A stretch of DNA of 64,000 bases, taken from assembly GCA_910576335.1 (NCBI GenBank), contig CAJTIU010000003.1, positions 282,258 to 346,257 of the forward strand, in the 5' to 3' direction. Positions 27,189 through 37,933 of the stretch are shown here, one piece after another; position 1 is the first letter of the stretch; each line of letters starts with the position of its first letter. The translations under genes were made by a program, and so were the position numbers. The notes under the pieces are model-generated. The model saw nothing but the letters and a program-made list of their open reading frames with translations. It was not told the origin of the DNA and did not search any database. The DNA comes from Lachnospiraceae bacterium. GTDB lineage: Bacteria; Bacillota; Clostridia; Lachnospirales; Lachnospiraceae.

Positions 27189-29935
27189 CACCAGAGGCAA
27201 AAGCAAGAGAGAAAATTGATGCAAAGCTCGCCAAATCCGGTTGGGTAATTCAGGATATGCGTCAAATTAATCCTATGGCGTCTCTTGGAGTGGCAGTCAG
27301 GGAATATCCGACAAGTACTGGACCAGTGGACTATGTTCTTTTTATAGATGGGAGTCCGGTAGGGGTAATTGAATCAAAAAAGGATGATTTAGGGGAAAAT
27401 ATTATTGTAACTGAAAGTCAGACAGAACGTTATGCAAACAGTACTTTAAAATATGTTAAAACGGACTATCAAATTCGTTTTGCGTATGAAGCGACGGGAA
27501 TACTTACAAGATTTACGGACTATAATGATAAAAAATATCGTTCCAGAGAAGTGTTTTCCTTTTTTCGACCAGAAACATTAAAGTATTTATTGGATCAAAC
27601 AGATACAATCCGAAATAATATGAAACACTTTCCGGAATTGGATACAGCTGGTTTTCGCAACTGTCAGGTGAAAGCAATTAAAGAACTGGACAAGTCTTTT
27701 TCAGAAAACAGACCTAGGGCATTAGTACAGATGGCGACGGGTGCAGGAAAAACATTTACAGCCATAACTGCGGCATACCGTTTGTTAAAATATGCGAAAA
27801 TGAGAAGGATACTTTTTTTGGTGGATACTAAAAGTCTTGGAGAACAGGCAGAAACGGAATTTCTTGTATATAAGCCAAATGATGATAACCGGAGGTTTCG
27901 TAATTTATATGGTTTGTGCAGATTAAAGAATTCGTATATTCCAGATGATGTGCAAGTCTGTATAAGCACGATTCAAAGAATGTATTCGATTTTAAAGGGG
28001 GAGGAGTTAGATGAATCTGAAGAAGAAGAATCGCCGTTCGAGCATCCTGTCGATACCGCGCAAGCCGTAAAAGAAGTTGTTTATAATAAAAAATATCCGC
28101 CGGAATTTTTTGACTGCATTATAGTGGATGAATGCCATCGGTCTATTTATAATGTTTGGAGTCAGGTGCTGGAATACTTTGATGCCTTTATCATTGGACT
28201 TACCGCAACGCCGGATAAGAGAACACTGGCATTTTTTCAGCAGAATATGGTTAGTGAATATTCAAGGGAACAGGCTATTGTTGATGGTGTCAATGTTGGG
28301 GAAGATATTTTTATTATAGAAACGGAAGTGAGTAGAAATGGCGCTCATTTAATGAAGCAACTTATTGAATACAGGAATCGTTTGTCAAGGGTAAAACGCT
28401 GGAAACAGATGGATGAGGACATAGACTATGCGAAAACACAGCTTGACAGAGCGGTTGTAAATCCAAGTCAGATTCGTACTGTTATACAGACTTTTAAAGA
28501 TAATTTGTCAAAAATGTTGTTTCCAGGGAGAAACGAAGTACCTAAAACACTTATCTTTGCAAAAACGGACAGTCATGCAGACGATATTGTTCAGATAGTT
28601 AGAGATGTTTTTGGCGAGGGAAATGAGTTCTGCCAGAAGATAACCTGCAAGGCGGAAAAACCGGAAACGATATTGAGTGCATTTAGGAACGGTTATAATC
28701 CCCGCGTAGCAGTAACGGTTGATATGATTGCTACAGGTATAGATGTAAAGCCCATTGAATGCTTGATATTTATGCGCGATGTTCGGAGCAAAACTTATTT
28801 TGAGCAAATGAAGGGGCGGGGAACACGTTCATTGGGGAAAGATGATTTGCAAAAAGTGACGCGTTCTGCATCAGGAAATAAGGATCATTTTGTGATTGTG
28901 GATGCGGTTGGCGTTACAAAATCAAAAAAGACAGATACACGCCCATTAGAAAGTAAACCCACGGTAAGTATGAAAGAATTAATGCTGAATGTGGCTATGG
29001 GCGCTAGGGATGGAGAGACCTTAACTTCTCTTGCAAATAGGATTATTCGCCTTAACAGCCAAATGACATAAAAGGAAAAAAATGAGTTTCAAGACATTGT
29101 CGGTAACTCGGCAGGAAATGTGGCACAGCATTTGTTAGATGCGTTTGATGATGATGTCATATCCAATAGAGCAGGCGTCAGTCTTTGGGAGGATAAAGAA
29201 TTAGAGGCAGAAGAAAAAATAAAAATGGAGGAAGCGAAACAGGAATTGATAAAAGAAGCCGTAATGCCATTTTATAATCCTGATATTCGAGATTTTATTG
29301 AAAACGTCAGAAGAAATCATGAACAGATTATAGACAGCGTAAATATAGATACTTTAATATTCGCGGGCTATGATACAGAGCAGCAGGGGAATGCGGATAA
29401 AGTGCTCTCATCATTCAGAGAGTATATTGAGGAAAATAAGGATGAATTGATTGCTTTGCAAATTATTTATGAGCAAAAGTATCAAAAACGTCCTATGGTG
29501 ATTGGACAGCTGAAAAAATTATATGAAAAGTTAAAAGCGAGAAATATAACAATAGAGCGTTTGTGGGAATGTTATTCCATAAAAAAACCCGAAAGCGTGA
29601 AACGTGGAAAAGTTGCGCAGCTTGCAGATCTTGTTTCCATGATTCGATTTGAAATGGGGTACATAGACAAACTGGTGCCTTTTGCAGAGCGTGTAGATTA
29701 TAATTTTATGCAGTGGACATTGAGACGCAATGCGGGAAATGTGCATTTTACAGATGAACAGATGGAATGGTTGCGTCTGATAAAAGACCATATTGCAATA
29801 TCGTTGAGTATAGAAACAGTGGATTTGGATCTTAGTCCGTTTGACAGAAAAGGTGGATTAGGCAGATTTTATGATGTGTTTGGTGAGAAGTATGAAGAAA
29901 TTTTGATGGAAATGAATGTGGAGCTAGTGGCATAA
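27185..29935 (+). pseudogene. hsdR: Type I restriction subunit HsdR with an in-frame TAA
   Basis: HsdR is the ATP-driven motor and nuclease of a type I restriction complex. The frame encodes 916 codons but is interrupted by TAA at 29069-29071 (codon 629). The same frame continues without shift (KEKNEFQDIVGNSAGNVAQHL), so a single base change explains it. Upstream of the stop the nuclease core (VDYVLF...VIESKK), Walker A (MATGAGKTFT), DECH box (IVDECHRS) and TATPDKRT are intact. Without readthrough the product would lack the C-terminal helical domain that docks to HsdM/S. Alternatives are a sequencing error or a phase-off allele. Modification may still work through hsdM and hsdS. Confidence 0.85.
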
Positions 29936-29950
29936 GGGAGGAGATAAGAT

Positions 29951-30169
29951 ATGACATACTATAATTTATTTTGCTTTGCAAAATTATATGCGGTGGCAAC
30001 AGGATTGGACAAACAATCTTCGTTATCGAAGGCAGAAATAGATGCGGCGTGTGAGGCACTAAAATCTATGGCTGATAGCCGTAACGATTTAACACAGGAG
30101 CAAAAAGAGTGGTATAAAATGATAGTAGATTTCTGCAAAGAGCAGACGGAGAACAATAATAATGGATAA
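29951..30169 (+). CDS. Small hypothetical protein between hsdR and hsdS
   Basis: A 72-aa acidic helical protein (start MTYYNLFCFAKLYAVATGL) with a good GGGAGGAGA ribosome site. Its end overlaps the hsdS start by 8 nt, so it is translated as part of the operon. Nothing recognisable is present. It might assist or regulate the restriction complex, which is speculation. Confidence 0.65.
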   Translation: MTYYNLFCFAKLYAVATGLDKQSSLSKAEIDAACEALKSMADSRNDLTQEQKEWYKMIVDFCKEQTENNNNG

Positions 30170-31307
30170 TTGGAAGACATATGAACTGGGGGAGTTGCTG
30201 TTGTATGAACAGCCGTCAAAATATATTGTAGATTCAACAAATTATGATAATTCTTATGCAATACCTGTTTTGACAGCAGGAAAATCTTTTATTTTGGGAT
30301 ATACGAATGAAGAAGATGGAATATATCCTCAAGAGAGGCTTCCTGTAATTATTTTTGATGATTTTACAACAAGCAGCAAATATGTAGATTTTTCCTTTAA
30401 AGTGAAGTCTTCTGCAATGAAGATACTGCAACCTAATACAGCATTGGTGCTGCCGAAATACATTTTTTATAGAATGCAGATAATTCAGTTTGACCATAGT
30501 ACGCATAAAAGGTATTGGATTCAGCAATATTCAAAGTTGAAAGTTGCTATACCGGATATACCTGAGCAGAAGAGGGTAGTAGAGCAGATTGAAGGAATGT
30601 TTTCACAGCTTGATGCAGGGATAGAAACATTGCAAAAAATTAAGCGGCAAGTAGATGTCTATCGCCTAGCGATGTTGCAGAATGAATTTGTTGGATATAA
30701 GTCATGGGAAAAATGCCAATTGTTTGATTTACTTGAAGGAATGAGAAATGGCTATGGAAAGAAACCATTGGATTCAGGAAATTATAAAATTCTTAAAATT
30801 AGTGCTGTGAGGGCAATGACTATTAATTTTAATGAGAAACGTAAAAATGCTGTTCCATTTAATGAAGAGGATTTAATTAGAGAAAATGATATTCTTTTCA
30901 CAAGATACAATGGTAGTAAGGATTATGTCGGCGTATGTGCTAGAGTTCCAAAGTTAACTGAAGATTTTGCGTATCCTGATAAAATAATTAGGTGCAGACT
31001 TAAAAATAATAGTGCTGTTCATTCGAAGTTTTTACAATATTGGCTGAATCAAGGAGAAGCAAGAAGGTATATAAGAAGTAAAATAAAAACAACTTCTGGA
31101 CAGAATGGTATAGCAGGAGGAGATTTAAAGAAAACACCAATTTTTTTGCCGAGCCTTGATTTACAAGAACAAATAGTGATAAACATTGAAGAAAAAATGT
31201 CCGTATGTAATAAGATGGAAAAAATGATAAATTTGTTATTAATACAAGCCGAAAACCTACGCCAAAGCATATTAAACATTGCATTTGAAGGGAGAATACA
31301 ATCATGA
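30162..31307 (+). CDS. hsdS: Type I restriction specificity subunit HsdS
   Basis: A 381-aa HsdS with two target-recognition domains. Each is followed by a conserved helical spacer: IPEQKRVVEQIEGMFSQLDAG near residue 125 and LQEQIVINIEEKMSVCNKM near the C-terminus. The subunit sets the DNA sequence that is methylated or cut. The second recognition domain (about 185-330) is AT-rich in its DNA. The stop overlaps hsdM by 4 nt. No neighbouring recombinase or second hsdS was seen, so there is no sign of inversion-based switching. Confidence 0.9.
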   Translation: MDNWKTYELGELLLYEQPSKYIVDSTNYDNSYAIPVLTAGKSFILGYTNEEDGIYPQERLPVIIFDDFTTSSKYVDFSFKVKSSAMKILQPNTALVLPKYIFYRMQIIQFDHSTHKRYWIQQYSKLKVAIPDIPEQKRVVEQIEGMFSQLDAGIETLQKIKRQVDVYRLAMLQNEFVGYKSWEKCQLFDLLEGMRNGYGKKPLDSGNYKILKISAVRAMTINFNEKRKNAVPFNEEDLIRENDILFTRYNGSKDYVGVCARVPKLTEDFAYPDKIIRCRLKNNSAVHSKFLQYWLNQGEARRYIRSKIKTTSGQNGIAGGDLKKTPIFLPSLDLQEQIVINIEEKMSVCNKMEKMINLLLIQAENLRQSILNIAFEGRIQS

Positions 31308-32794
31308 GTGATAATTCATCAACCATAATCTCAAAAGTTTGGGGTATGTGTGATCCTTTGCGCGATGATGGTGTTTCCTATGGAGATTATTTAGAACAGT
31401 TAACTTATTTGATTTTCCTTAAAATGTCAGATGAATATACTAAGCCGCCCTACAAGAAAGAAACGGGTATTCCCAAAGGTTATAATTGGTCAGATATGAA
31501 TACATTGACAGGTGCGGATTTGGAAAATCAATATAAGAAAACACTTGAGAAACTTGGGGAACAAGGCGGAATCCTTGGACAGATTTTTAAGGGCGCTGTA
31601 AATAAAGTCAGCAATGCCGCCATTTTGTACCGTATTGTTCAGATGATAGACAAGGAAAAATGGGTATCCATGTCATCGGACGTTAAGGGTGAGATTTACG
31701 AGGGATTGTTACAGAAAAACGCGGAGGACGTAAAATCCGGTGCAGGACAGTATTTTACTCCAAGACCGATTATTAGGGCAATGGTGCGATGTGTACGACC
31801 TGAACCGATGAAGACGATAGCGGATCCTTGTTGTGGCAGTGGCGGATTTTTCTTGGCAGCACAGGAATATATTGCTAGTCCGGACAATTATACTCTTGAC
31901 AGAGAACAAAAAGAATTTTTAAAAAATCAAACTTTTTATGGAAATGAGCTTGTTGCAGAAACATTTAAAATGGCATTAATGAATCTGTATCTTCACAATA
32001 TTGGGGATATTTATGGAAAAGTTCCGATAGTGCATGGTGATTCGCTTTTGACTGATCCCGGGTACAGGGTGGATTATGTTCTAACGAATCCGCCTTTTGG
32101 GAAAAAATCATCTTTAGTGTTTACGAATGAAGAGGGGGAACAGGAGGGAGAGGATTTAATTTATAACAGACAGGATTTTTGGACAACCAGTTCTAACAAG
32201 CAATTAAATTTTGTCCAACATATCAATACGATTTTAAATACGACAGGAAAGGCGGCGGTAGTAGTTCCTGATAATGTATTGTTTGAAGGTAGGGCGGGGG
32301 AGGTAATCCGTAGAAATTTATTGCAGACTACTGATTTACATACCATTTTGCGGCTCCCAACGGGGATTTTTTATAAGCAGGGTGTAAAGGCGGATGTTAT
32401 ATTTTTTGATAAGCGCCCTGCAAGTGCGGATACACAGACAAAAGATGTTTGGATATATGATCTTCGGACGAATATGCACTTTACTTTAAAGCAGAATCCG
32501 ATGACGGATCAGGATTTAGAAGATTTCATATTATGCTATAATCCCGAAAACCGTTACGAGCGCAAAGAAACTTACTCAGAACAAAATCCGGAAGGGCGTT
32601 GGCGCAAATTTAGTGTGAATGAGATTTTAAAACGGGATAAGACAAGCTTAGATATTTTTTGGCTGAAAGACAAATCACTTGCTGACTTGGACAATCTTCC
32701 AGATCCGGATGAACTTGCAGACGATATTATAGAGAACTTGGAAAGTGCATTGGAGAGCTTTAAAGAGTTGAAGCAACAGCTAGAAAAAAATTAG
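31304..32794 (+). CDS. hsdM: Type I restriction DNA methyltransferase HsdM
   Basis: A 496-aa N6-adenine methyltransferase. The SAM-binding motif I is IADPCCGSGGFF near residue 170 and the catalytic motif IV is LTNPPFGKK near 260. The N-terminal HsdM helical domain (DYLEQLTYLIFLKMSDE) is intact. It works with HsdS to protect host DNA. The order hsdR-small gene-hsdS-hsdM is unusual compared with the more common M-S-R order. No defects were seen. Confidence 0.95.
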   Translation: MSDNSSTIISKVWGMCDPLRDDGVSYGDYLEQLTYLIFLKMSDEYTKPPYKKETGIPKGYNWSDMNTLTGADLENQYKKTLEKLGEQGGILGQIFKGAVNKVSNAAILYRIVQMIDKEKWVSMSSDVKGEIYEGLLQKNAEDVKSGAGQYFTPRPIIRAMVRCVRPEPMKTIADPCCGSGGFFLAAQEYIASPDNYTLDREQKEFLKNQTFYGNELVAETFKMALMNLYLHNIGDIYGKVPIVHGDSLLTDPGYRVDYVLTNPPFGKKSSLVFTNEEGEQEGEDLIYNRQDFWTTSSNKQLNFVQHINTILNTTGKAAVVVPDNVLFEGRAGEVIRRNLLQTTDLHTILRLPTGIFYKQGVKADVIFFDKRPASADTQTKDVWIYDLRTNMHFTLKQNPMTDQDLEDFILCYNPENRYERKETYSEQNPEGRWRKFSVNEILKRDKTSLDIFWLKDKSLADLDNLPDPDELADDIIENLESALESFKELKQQLEKN

Positions 32795-32824
32795 AGAGAA
32801 CGAGTTTAAGAGGTGTTTTGATAA

Positions 32825-35800
32825 ATGAAAATGCTGATGATTTCAGATTTACATATAAATGACAGTGCGGAGTCTTATCTTAAAAAGGTTTACTATAGGA
32901 TTGACAGGATGATGGAAGTAATTATCCGGCAAATGGATCCTGTGGAATTATTAATTATAGTGATGTGTGGCGATGTTGTAGATTACGGACAAAAGGAATA
33001 CTTTGAAAGCGCACAGAAGGTATTTAATTACATTGAAGATAAAGCTCGAAAAGAGAGAATAGAATTTGTCATGGTTCCAGGCAATCATGATATGTGTAAT
33101 AATAGTTTTTGTGCATTTGATGAGTTTAATAAAAAATACTGTGAGGATGTCATGGGTATATTTGAAACAGATAGCTGCTGCGTGAAAAGCATTGAAAACT
33201 TTAATTTTATTTTGGCTAATTCAACATATCATAAAGACTACAATTATGGAAAAGTAGATTTTGATGCAATTGAAAAATGTGCAAATCCTTTTTTGGAAAA
33301 TATTTTAATTACGCATCATAGTACAGTGAGTGAAGATGATACGGATGATGCTAATATTCGTAATTTTCCTAGACTGCGGAATGTTATGGACAGAAATAAT
33401 ATTAGATATCATTTTCATGGACATACACATGGAACTTTTTGGCGAGGAATAGGAAAAGAAGGCTATTCGTTAGGAGTAGGTGCAATGCTCTTTAAGTCAG
33501 AGGAGATGGGGAGCCAATTTCATTTGATAACAATTGAACGAAATAGAATTGCTAAGATTGTAAATTATTTTTATTTAGTTGACCGTGATATTTATACACC
33601 TATTCCAGTATACCCTGAATCAAATCCCGTTGTAAATGAAGAGGCAATCATTGGACAAGAATATTTATTGAAGTTTCAGCGTCCAGAAGATTATATATCC
33701 CGCAAGGTTGGACCGTTTGACATTGTGCAGAGAGGCGGAATTAGCCTAATCTATAATATGGAGCAGATGAAATCTCTTTATGATGTATTGTCTGAAAAAG
33801 TACGGATTGTTTTAATTGGGGAAGCAGGTTCCGGAAAATCATATGAACTTCAAAATTTGGCGTATATGATAGCACAATCTAGGAAAGCGTATCCGGTATT
33901 TGTTAAATTAAACGCTTATGTGAATGAAACGATTGAGGAATTGATTTCTGCGGATATAGAAGATGAACCTATGGTTTTAATTTTTGATGGATTTGACGAA
34001 ATAGAGGAACAGAATCTAAATAGTTTTGCGAGGAGAATAAATACCTTTGTTAAGAAAAATCCCGAACAAAAAATTGTGATATCAACCAGAAATAATTTTT
34101 ACAGGAATGCTTTAGAGAAAACGAAGGCGGGTACTTTTTACGATTTTTATGAGTGTTCCTTGTGTCCATTGAGTAATACAGATATAGATGAGTATTTGAA
34201 AAGAAATGAGATTGAAAATGCTTTGTTTTTGAATGAAGTTAAAAATAAAAATTTGAAGGAACAAGTTTATTCCCCTTTTTATTTGGCACAATTATCAAAA
34301 TTATTTAAAAATACCGGAAATCTGCAAGAAATTGATCAATTGATGAGAGAACTCATTGCTAGTAGCTTTGAGCAGGATAAAGATAAATATATTAACACAA
34401 GGGATATTGAAAGCTGTAAGAGAGAAGTCATAGAGAGTTTAGAATTTTTGGCATTTGCAATGCAATGTATGAGAAAAACATCGCTTTCCTTAGATGAATA
34501 TCAGAAATTGTTAAGCAGAGGTGAAAGAGAAATTATAAAATATTGTGGAGTTCTGAAACAGAATAACGAAGGACAATATGAATTTGAACATAATAATTTT
34601 AGAGAATATTTGGCAGCAGAATACATAAAGGATATTCCGCTGAATAAAGTTATTGATTTGGTCACGTATAAAGAAAACAAAAACAAGATAAAAGCTTCAT
34701 GGATGAATGTGCTGTCATTTGCGGTTATGATTTATCCAAAACAAGAATTGCTTGATTGGATTGTAAAAACAGAACCTTCCATTGTGGTTAAGTTTGAGTC
34801 TTGCAGACTAAACGAAAACATTAAAACCAGTATTTTTTGTAGCATAATGGAAGGATATAAAAATGATAATGTTTGGATATCAAGGGATAGGAATAGCGAG
34901 GAGGATTTAGCTAAATTCGGACAAACAGAAAAAAGTATTTTGTATTTGCTAGAGGAGATACAGAAACCCTGTCATTTCCGCTCACAGTCAAACGCAATTC
35001 ATATAATTGGACAAATGACAGATTATTTTGGAAAAATAAAAAAAGTAAGGGCTGTCTTATTAGACTGTTGCTTTAATGAGAGTACAAGAAGTTATGAGAC
35101 TGCAGCGGCTATTACGGCATTAACCAACCCTATTTTATATGATAAAGAAGATGCAGAGAAGTTATTAGATTTTTTTGCTGGGAGTTATGATTCCGATATT
35201 CGCAGATCCTTATATTATTATATTTTAGAAAATGGATTACAGGATGATGCAGTTGATTTTATATTGGATGGTATGAAAGATTTGGATTATTATGATACGG
35301 TAACTTATGGAATGCGAAGAGGCACCGAGGATATTCTTGCGTCTTTGGAGAAATATGAATCCATTAAGAAAGTTTTGGATTTTCTTTTAGAAAAAGTAGA
35401 CTCTCATTCGACAATGGAATTATTTAAGCATTTGCTAGAAGGGCTGTTTATAAAGGCTGAAACATTTTTTAAAGAAGGGAAGCAGGATATCCTTCCTTGT
35501 GTCCAAGAGATATTTTGGAAGGCATCTATTACTTATGAAACTGACATTATGCAAAATGCAAGGGTTTTCCTGCTAAATACAGGGCAGGTTTTTTCAACAT
35601 ATGAGTGGATATTACAACAACCATATAATATTTACAGCGAATGCATTTTAGAAAATATTATGGATGAGAAATGTATAGATGATTTTGCCGAAAAATATAA
35701 GAACGATTCACTCCAAAATAAGGAAATGTTTATTTCTTTTGTGCGAAGAAGCAAGAACGATAGTTATAGAAATGACGAATTTGTAAAGTTGGTGTCTCAA

Positions 35801-37201
35801 ACGGATGGCATTGAAATTGTGAAAGAATATATAATTGATTATAAAAAAATAAGAGAAGAAGGAGAACAAAAATACTTTGAAGCTTTATTCGACCAAAATG
35901 CCTTTCAAAAATTAATTGAGGAAGTGGCAGAACTTTGCAATGGAGAAGAAACTACATATAAAGATTTAGAAGAGATGAGATATAACCGTACAGAGTTAAG
36001 ATATGACCTTGAGAAAGTGAAATGGGCGATTATCAAAAATAATTTTCGCGACAAGAAGGTTGTTCATTTCCTTTCACATATACTTTGTTGGGAGGACTTT
36101 TCCATCCTAAAGATATATAAGGAAATAAAAGAAAAAAATATTATTGAAATATGCGATGCACATATCTGTTATATTAAGGATTATTGTTTGAAAATTGTGG
36201 AACAAATAGACTTTGGGAACGAAATTGTCTATCAGAAGGATGGAAGTGTTACATATACAACACGCTGCGTTTGGTGTATCTTCTTTGCGAATCATTTTGG
36301 GTTTGATTATCGCAAGGAGATTATAATAAGTATGCTTTTGATTGATCCGTATTTATTTGGTGATGAGGAGAAAGAATCAATTTTTGCAGATTATATTACA
36401 AAACGATTAGATGATTATACTTTAAGACAACAGGTGCGTAGAAATTTAAAGGATGGAAAAGTTAAAGGAAATTTAGCTGAGCCGTATTTTGAGTATTGTT
36501 TCAAAAATGATATGGAGGATGCTTTGGAACTGGCGGATACGATATTTAAGGACTGTGAATATCGGGAGTGGTTAAGAAAAAAAGCGTTGGATTATATCAC
36601 CAAAATAAAAGGTTTTAATTATGTAATTGAAAGATATCTGAAGGATGCCGATAACACAATGTTATATTTAATGGCAGATGAATTTAATGGGTATAAGGAC
36701 GAGCGGTTAATTCAACGGATGATTGCTGAAAATCAAGCGTCAGAGGATGGATTTGCATTTTTGAAGAAGCTAATTGAGGCAGAAAGTGGATTTGGCTTAG
36801 AACGATACTATCAGATGGCAAAAGAGAAAAATGCAGTGCCAGATTTAAATCAGGATGTCTGTGAAATTACGGAGGCTGTTGGAGAAATTTCTGAGGAAAA
36901 GAATATTGATATATTAATTAAATTAGTATTACTTCGATTTCATGAGGGATTTCAAGATAAACCTTATTTTGGGTTATATAATAGTACGTATAGAGCTTTG
37001 AAAAATATTGCTCAGAGCAATTTTTTAAATGTAATGCATTGTTTGGAAAAAATAAAAGAGGACAATTATGATAATCTGGAATTTAGAAGTTACTGCAGTC
37101 ATTTGTTAATGGAGATAGAAGAGGAGTATTATAATATGGAAGATAAGTCGTGGACAATAAAGGAAGTGAAAGAGTATGAGATATCTGCAATTAAAATTTA
37201 G
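32825..37201 (+). CDS. Calcineurin-like metallophosphoesterase fused to a NACHT-type NTPase and helical repeats
   Basis: A 1458-aa STAND-type protein. Residues about 1-260 form a calcineurin-like phosphoesterase with all metal motifs: SDLHIN, CGDVVDYG, PGNHDM, ITHHS and HGHTHG. A NACHT-like NTPase follows, with Walker A GEAGSGKS at 332-339 and Walker B VLIFDGFDEIEE from 384. The C-terminal 800 residues are helical repeats, the usual sensor part of such proteins. The architecture (effector, NTPase switch, sensor) is that of bacterial NLR-like antiphage proteins, with a phosphoesterase as effector. It starts 30 nt after hsdM in the same operon. Its targets and trigger are unknown. Confidence 0.85.
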   Translation: MKMLMISDLHINDSAESYLKKVYYRIDRMMEVIIRQMDPVELLIIVMCGDVVDYGQKEYFESAQKVFNYIEDKARKERIEFVMVPGNHDMCNNSFCAFDEFNKKYCEDVMGIFETDSCCVKSIENFNFILANSTYHKDYNYGKVDFDAIEKCANPFLENILITHHSTVSEDDTDDANIRNFPRLRNVMDRNNIRYHFHGHTHGTFWRGIGKEGYSLGVGAMLFKSEEMGSQFHLITIERNRIAKIVNYFYLVDRDIYTPIPVYPESNPVVNEEAIIGQEYLLKFQRPEDYISRKVGPFDIVQRGGISLIYNMEQMKSLYDVLSEKVRIVLIGEAGSGKSYELQNLAYMIAQSRKAYPVFVKLNAYVNETIEELISADIEDEPMVLIFDGFDEIEEQNLNSFARRINTFVKKNPEQKIVISTRNNFYRNALEKTKAGTFYDFYECSLCPLSNTDIDEYLKRNEIENALFLNEVKNKNLKEQVYSPFYLAQLSKLFKNTGNLQEIDQLMRELIASSFEQDKDKYINTRDIESCKREVIESLEFLAFAMQCMRKTSLSLDEYQKLLSRGEREIIKYCGVLKQNNEGQYEFEHNNFREYLAAEYIKDIPLNKVIDLVTYKENKNKIKASWMNVLSFAVMIYPKQELLDWIVKTEPSIVVKFESCRLNENIKTSIFCSIMEGYKNDNVWISRDRNSEEDLAKFGQTEKSILYLLEEIQKPCHFRSQSNAIHIIGQMTDYFGKIKKVRAVLLDCCFNESTRSYETAAAITALTNPILYDKEDAEKLLDFFAGSYDSDIRRSLYYYILENGLQDDAVDFILDGMKDLDYYDTVTYGMRRGTEDILASLEKYESIKKVLDFLLEKVDSHSTMELFKHLLEGLFIKAETFFKEGKQDILPCVQEIFWKASITYETDIMQNARVFLLNTGQVFSTYEWILQQPYNIYSECILENIMDEKCIDDFAEKYKNDSLQNKEMFISFVRRSKNDSYRNDEFVKLVSQTDGIEIVKEYIIDYKKIREEGEQKYFEALFDQNAFQKLIEEVAELCNGEETTYKDLEEMRYNRTELRYDLEKVKWAIIKNNFRDKKVVHFLSHILCWEDFSILKIYKEIKEKNIIEICDAHICYIKDYCLKIVEQIDFGNEIVYQKDGSVTYTTRCVWCIFFANHFGFDYRKEIIISMLLIDPYLFGDEEKESIFADYITKRLDDYTLRQQVRRNLKDGKVKGNLAEPYFEYCFKNDMEDALELADTIFKDCEYREWLRKKALDYITKIKGFNYVIERYLKDADNTMLYLMADEFNGYKDERLIQRMIAENQASEDGFAFLKKLIEAESGFGLERYYQMAKEKNAVPDLNQDVCEITEAVGEISEEKNIDILIKLVLLRFHEGFQDKPYFGLYNSTYRALKNIAQSNFLNVMHCLEKIKEDNYDNLEFRSYCSHLLMEIEEEYYNMEDKSWTIKEVKEYEISAIKI

Positions 37202-37340
37202 ATAGAGTAATCATATCGTTTGGCAAGAGTTTCCATTGTAACGGATTCACTTTAGCTGGATATTTAGATAAACGTTAGAGAATATTGAGAAAACTTAAGC
37301 TAGATCAGTTTTGGGATTTACGAACAGGAGAAGATATAGC

Positions 37341-37922
37341 ATGATGGGGCGGGATATTTTTGCCGCAGATGGGGAATTTATAATATGTCCCATATCCAAT
37401 GCGGATAGATGTGATTATGTAGAACTACATAGGCAATTGAATGGAGAAGCATCATTATATTTGAATCCGGTATCAAGGGATATGATGTGGGAACAGATAT
37501 TAAAAAATGCGGATAGCGTTTTTTCATTGTTTACGGAAAACGGGGATTATTGTGGAAGTATAGAATTACAGCAGCCAGATAGTAATATACCTGAAATAGG
37601 GATAGATTTATTAGAAAACAAACGAAATCAGGGAATAGCGCCAAAGGCAGTCCGCCTATTTGCCGGAAGAGTATGCGAGATTAGAAAGATTGACTATTTT
37701 TTAATTCGTATTTCCTCAAATAATTCACATAGTAAATATGTGTTTGAAAAGATGGGAGCTATTAAAATTGGAGAAGAGGAAACGGCATTTTCACGTTTTG
37801 TGGAGGAATTTAGTGAAATTGCAGAAAAAGAAGGACAGGATTTAGAGCGATATAGGGATCTGTTTGGGGAAAGCATTGATGAAGTAGTGTACCGATATAG
37901 ATTAAATCCGAATAAAGTTTAG
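37341..37922 (+). CDS. GNAT-family N-acetyltransferase-like protein
   Basis: A 193-aa GNAT-fold protein. The acetyl-CoA region looks like IGIDLLENKRNQGIAPKAVRLF, a weakened R/Q-x-x-G-x-A loop, followed by ISSNNSHSKYVFEKMGAIKIG typical of the C-terminal GNAT core. ATG 37341 (MMGRDIFAADGEF) follows CAGGAGAAG and is preferred to 37311. The substrate is unknown. It follows the phosphoesterase-NACHT gene by 140 bp and precedes the AlbA_2 gene by 11 bp. It may be part of the defence cargo or simply adjacent. Confidence 0.75.
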   Translation: MMGRDIFAADGEFIICPISNADRCDYVELHRQLNGEASLYLNPVSRDMMWEQILKNADSVFSLFTENGDYCGSIELQQPDSNIPEIGIDLLENKRNQGIAPKAVRLFAGRVCEIRKIDYFLIRISSNNSHSKYVFEKMGAIKIGEEETAFSRFVEEFSEIAEKEGQDLERYRDLFGESIDEVVYRYRLNPNKV

Positions 37923-37933
37923 ATGATTTTAAA

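Noticed and set aside
29069..29071. Stop in hsdR as a recoded amino acid
   Set aside because: It is TAA, not TGA or TAG, and no SECIS-like hairpin follows, so selenocysteine or pyrrolysine recoding is unlikely.
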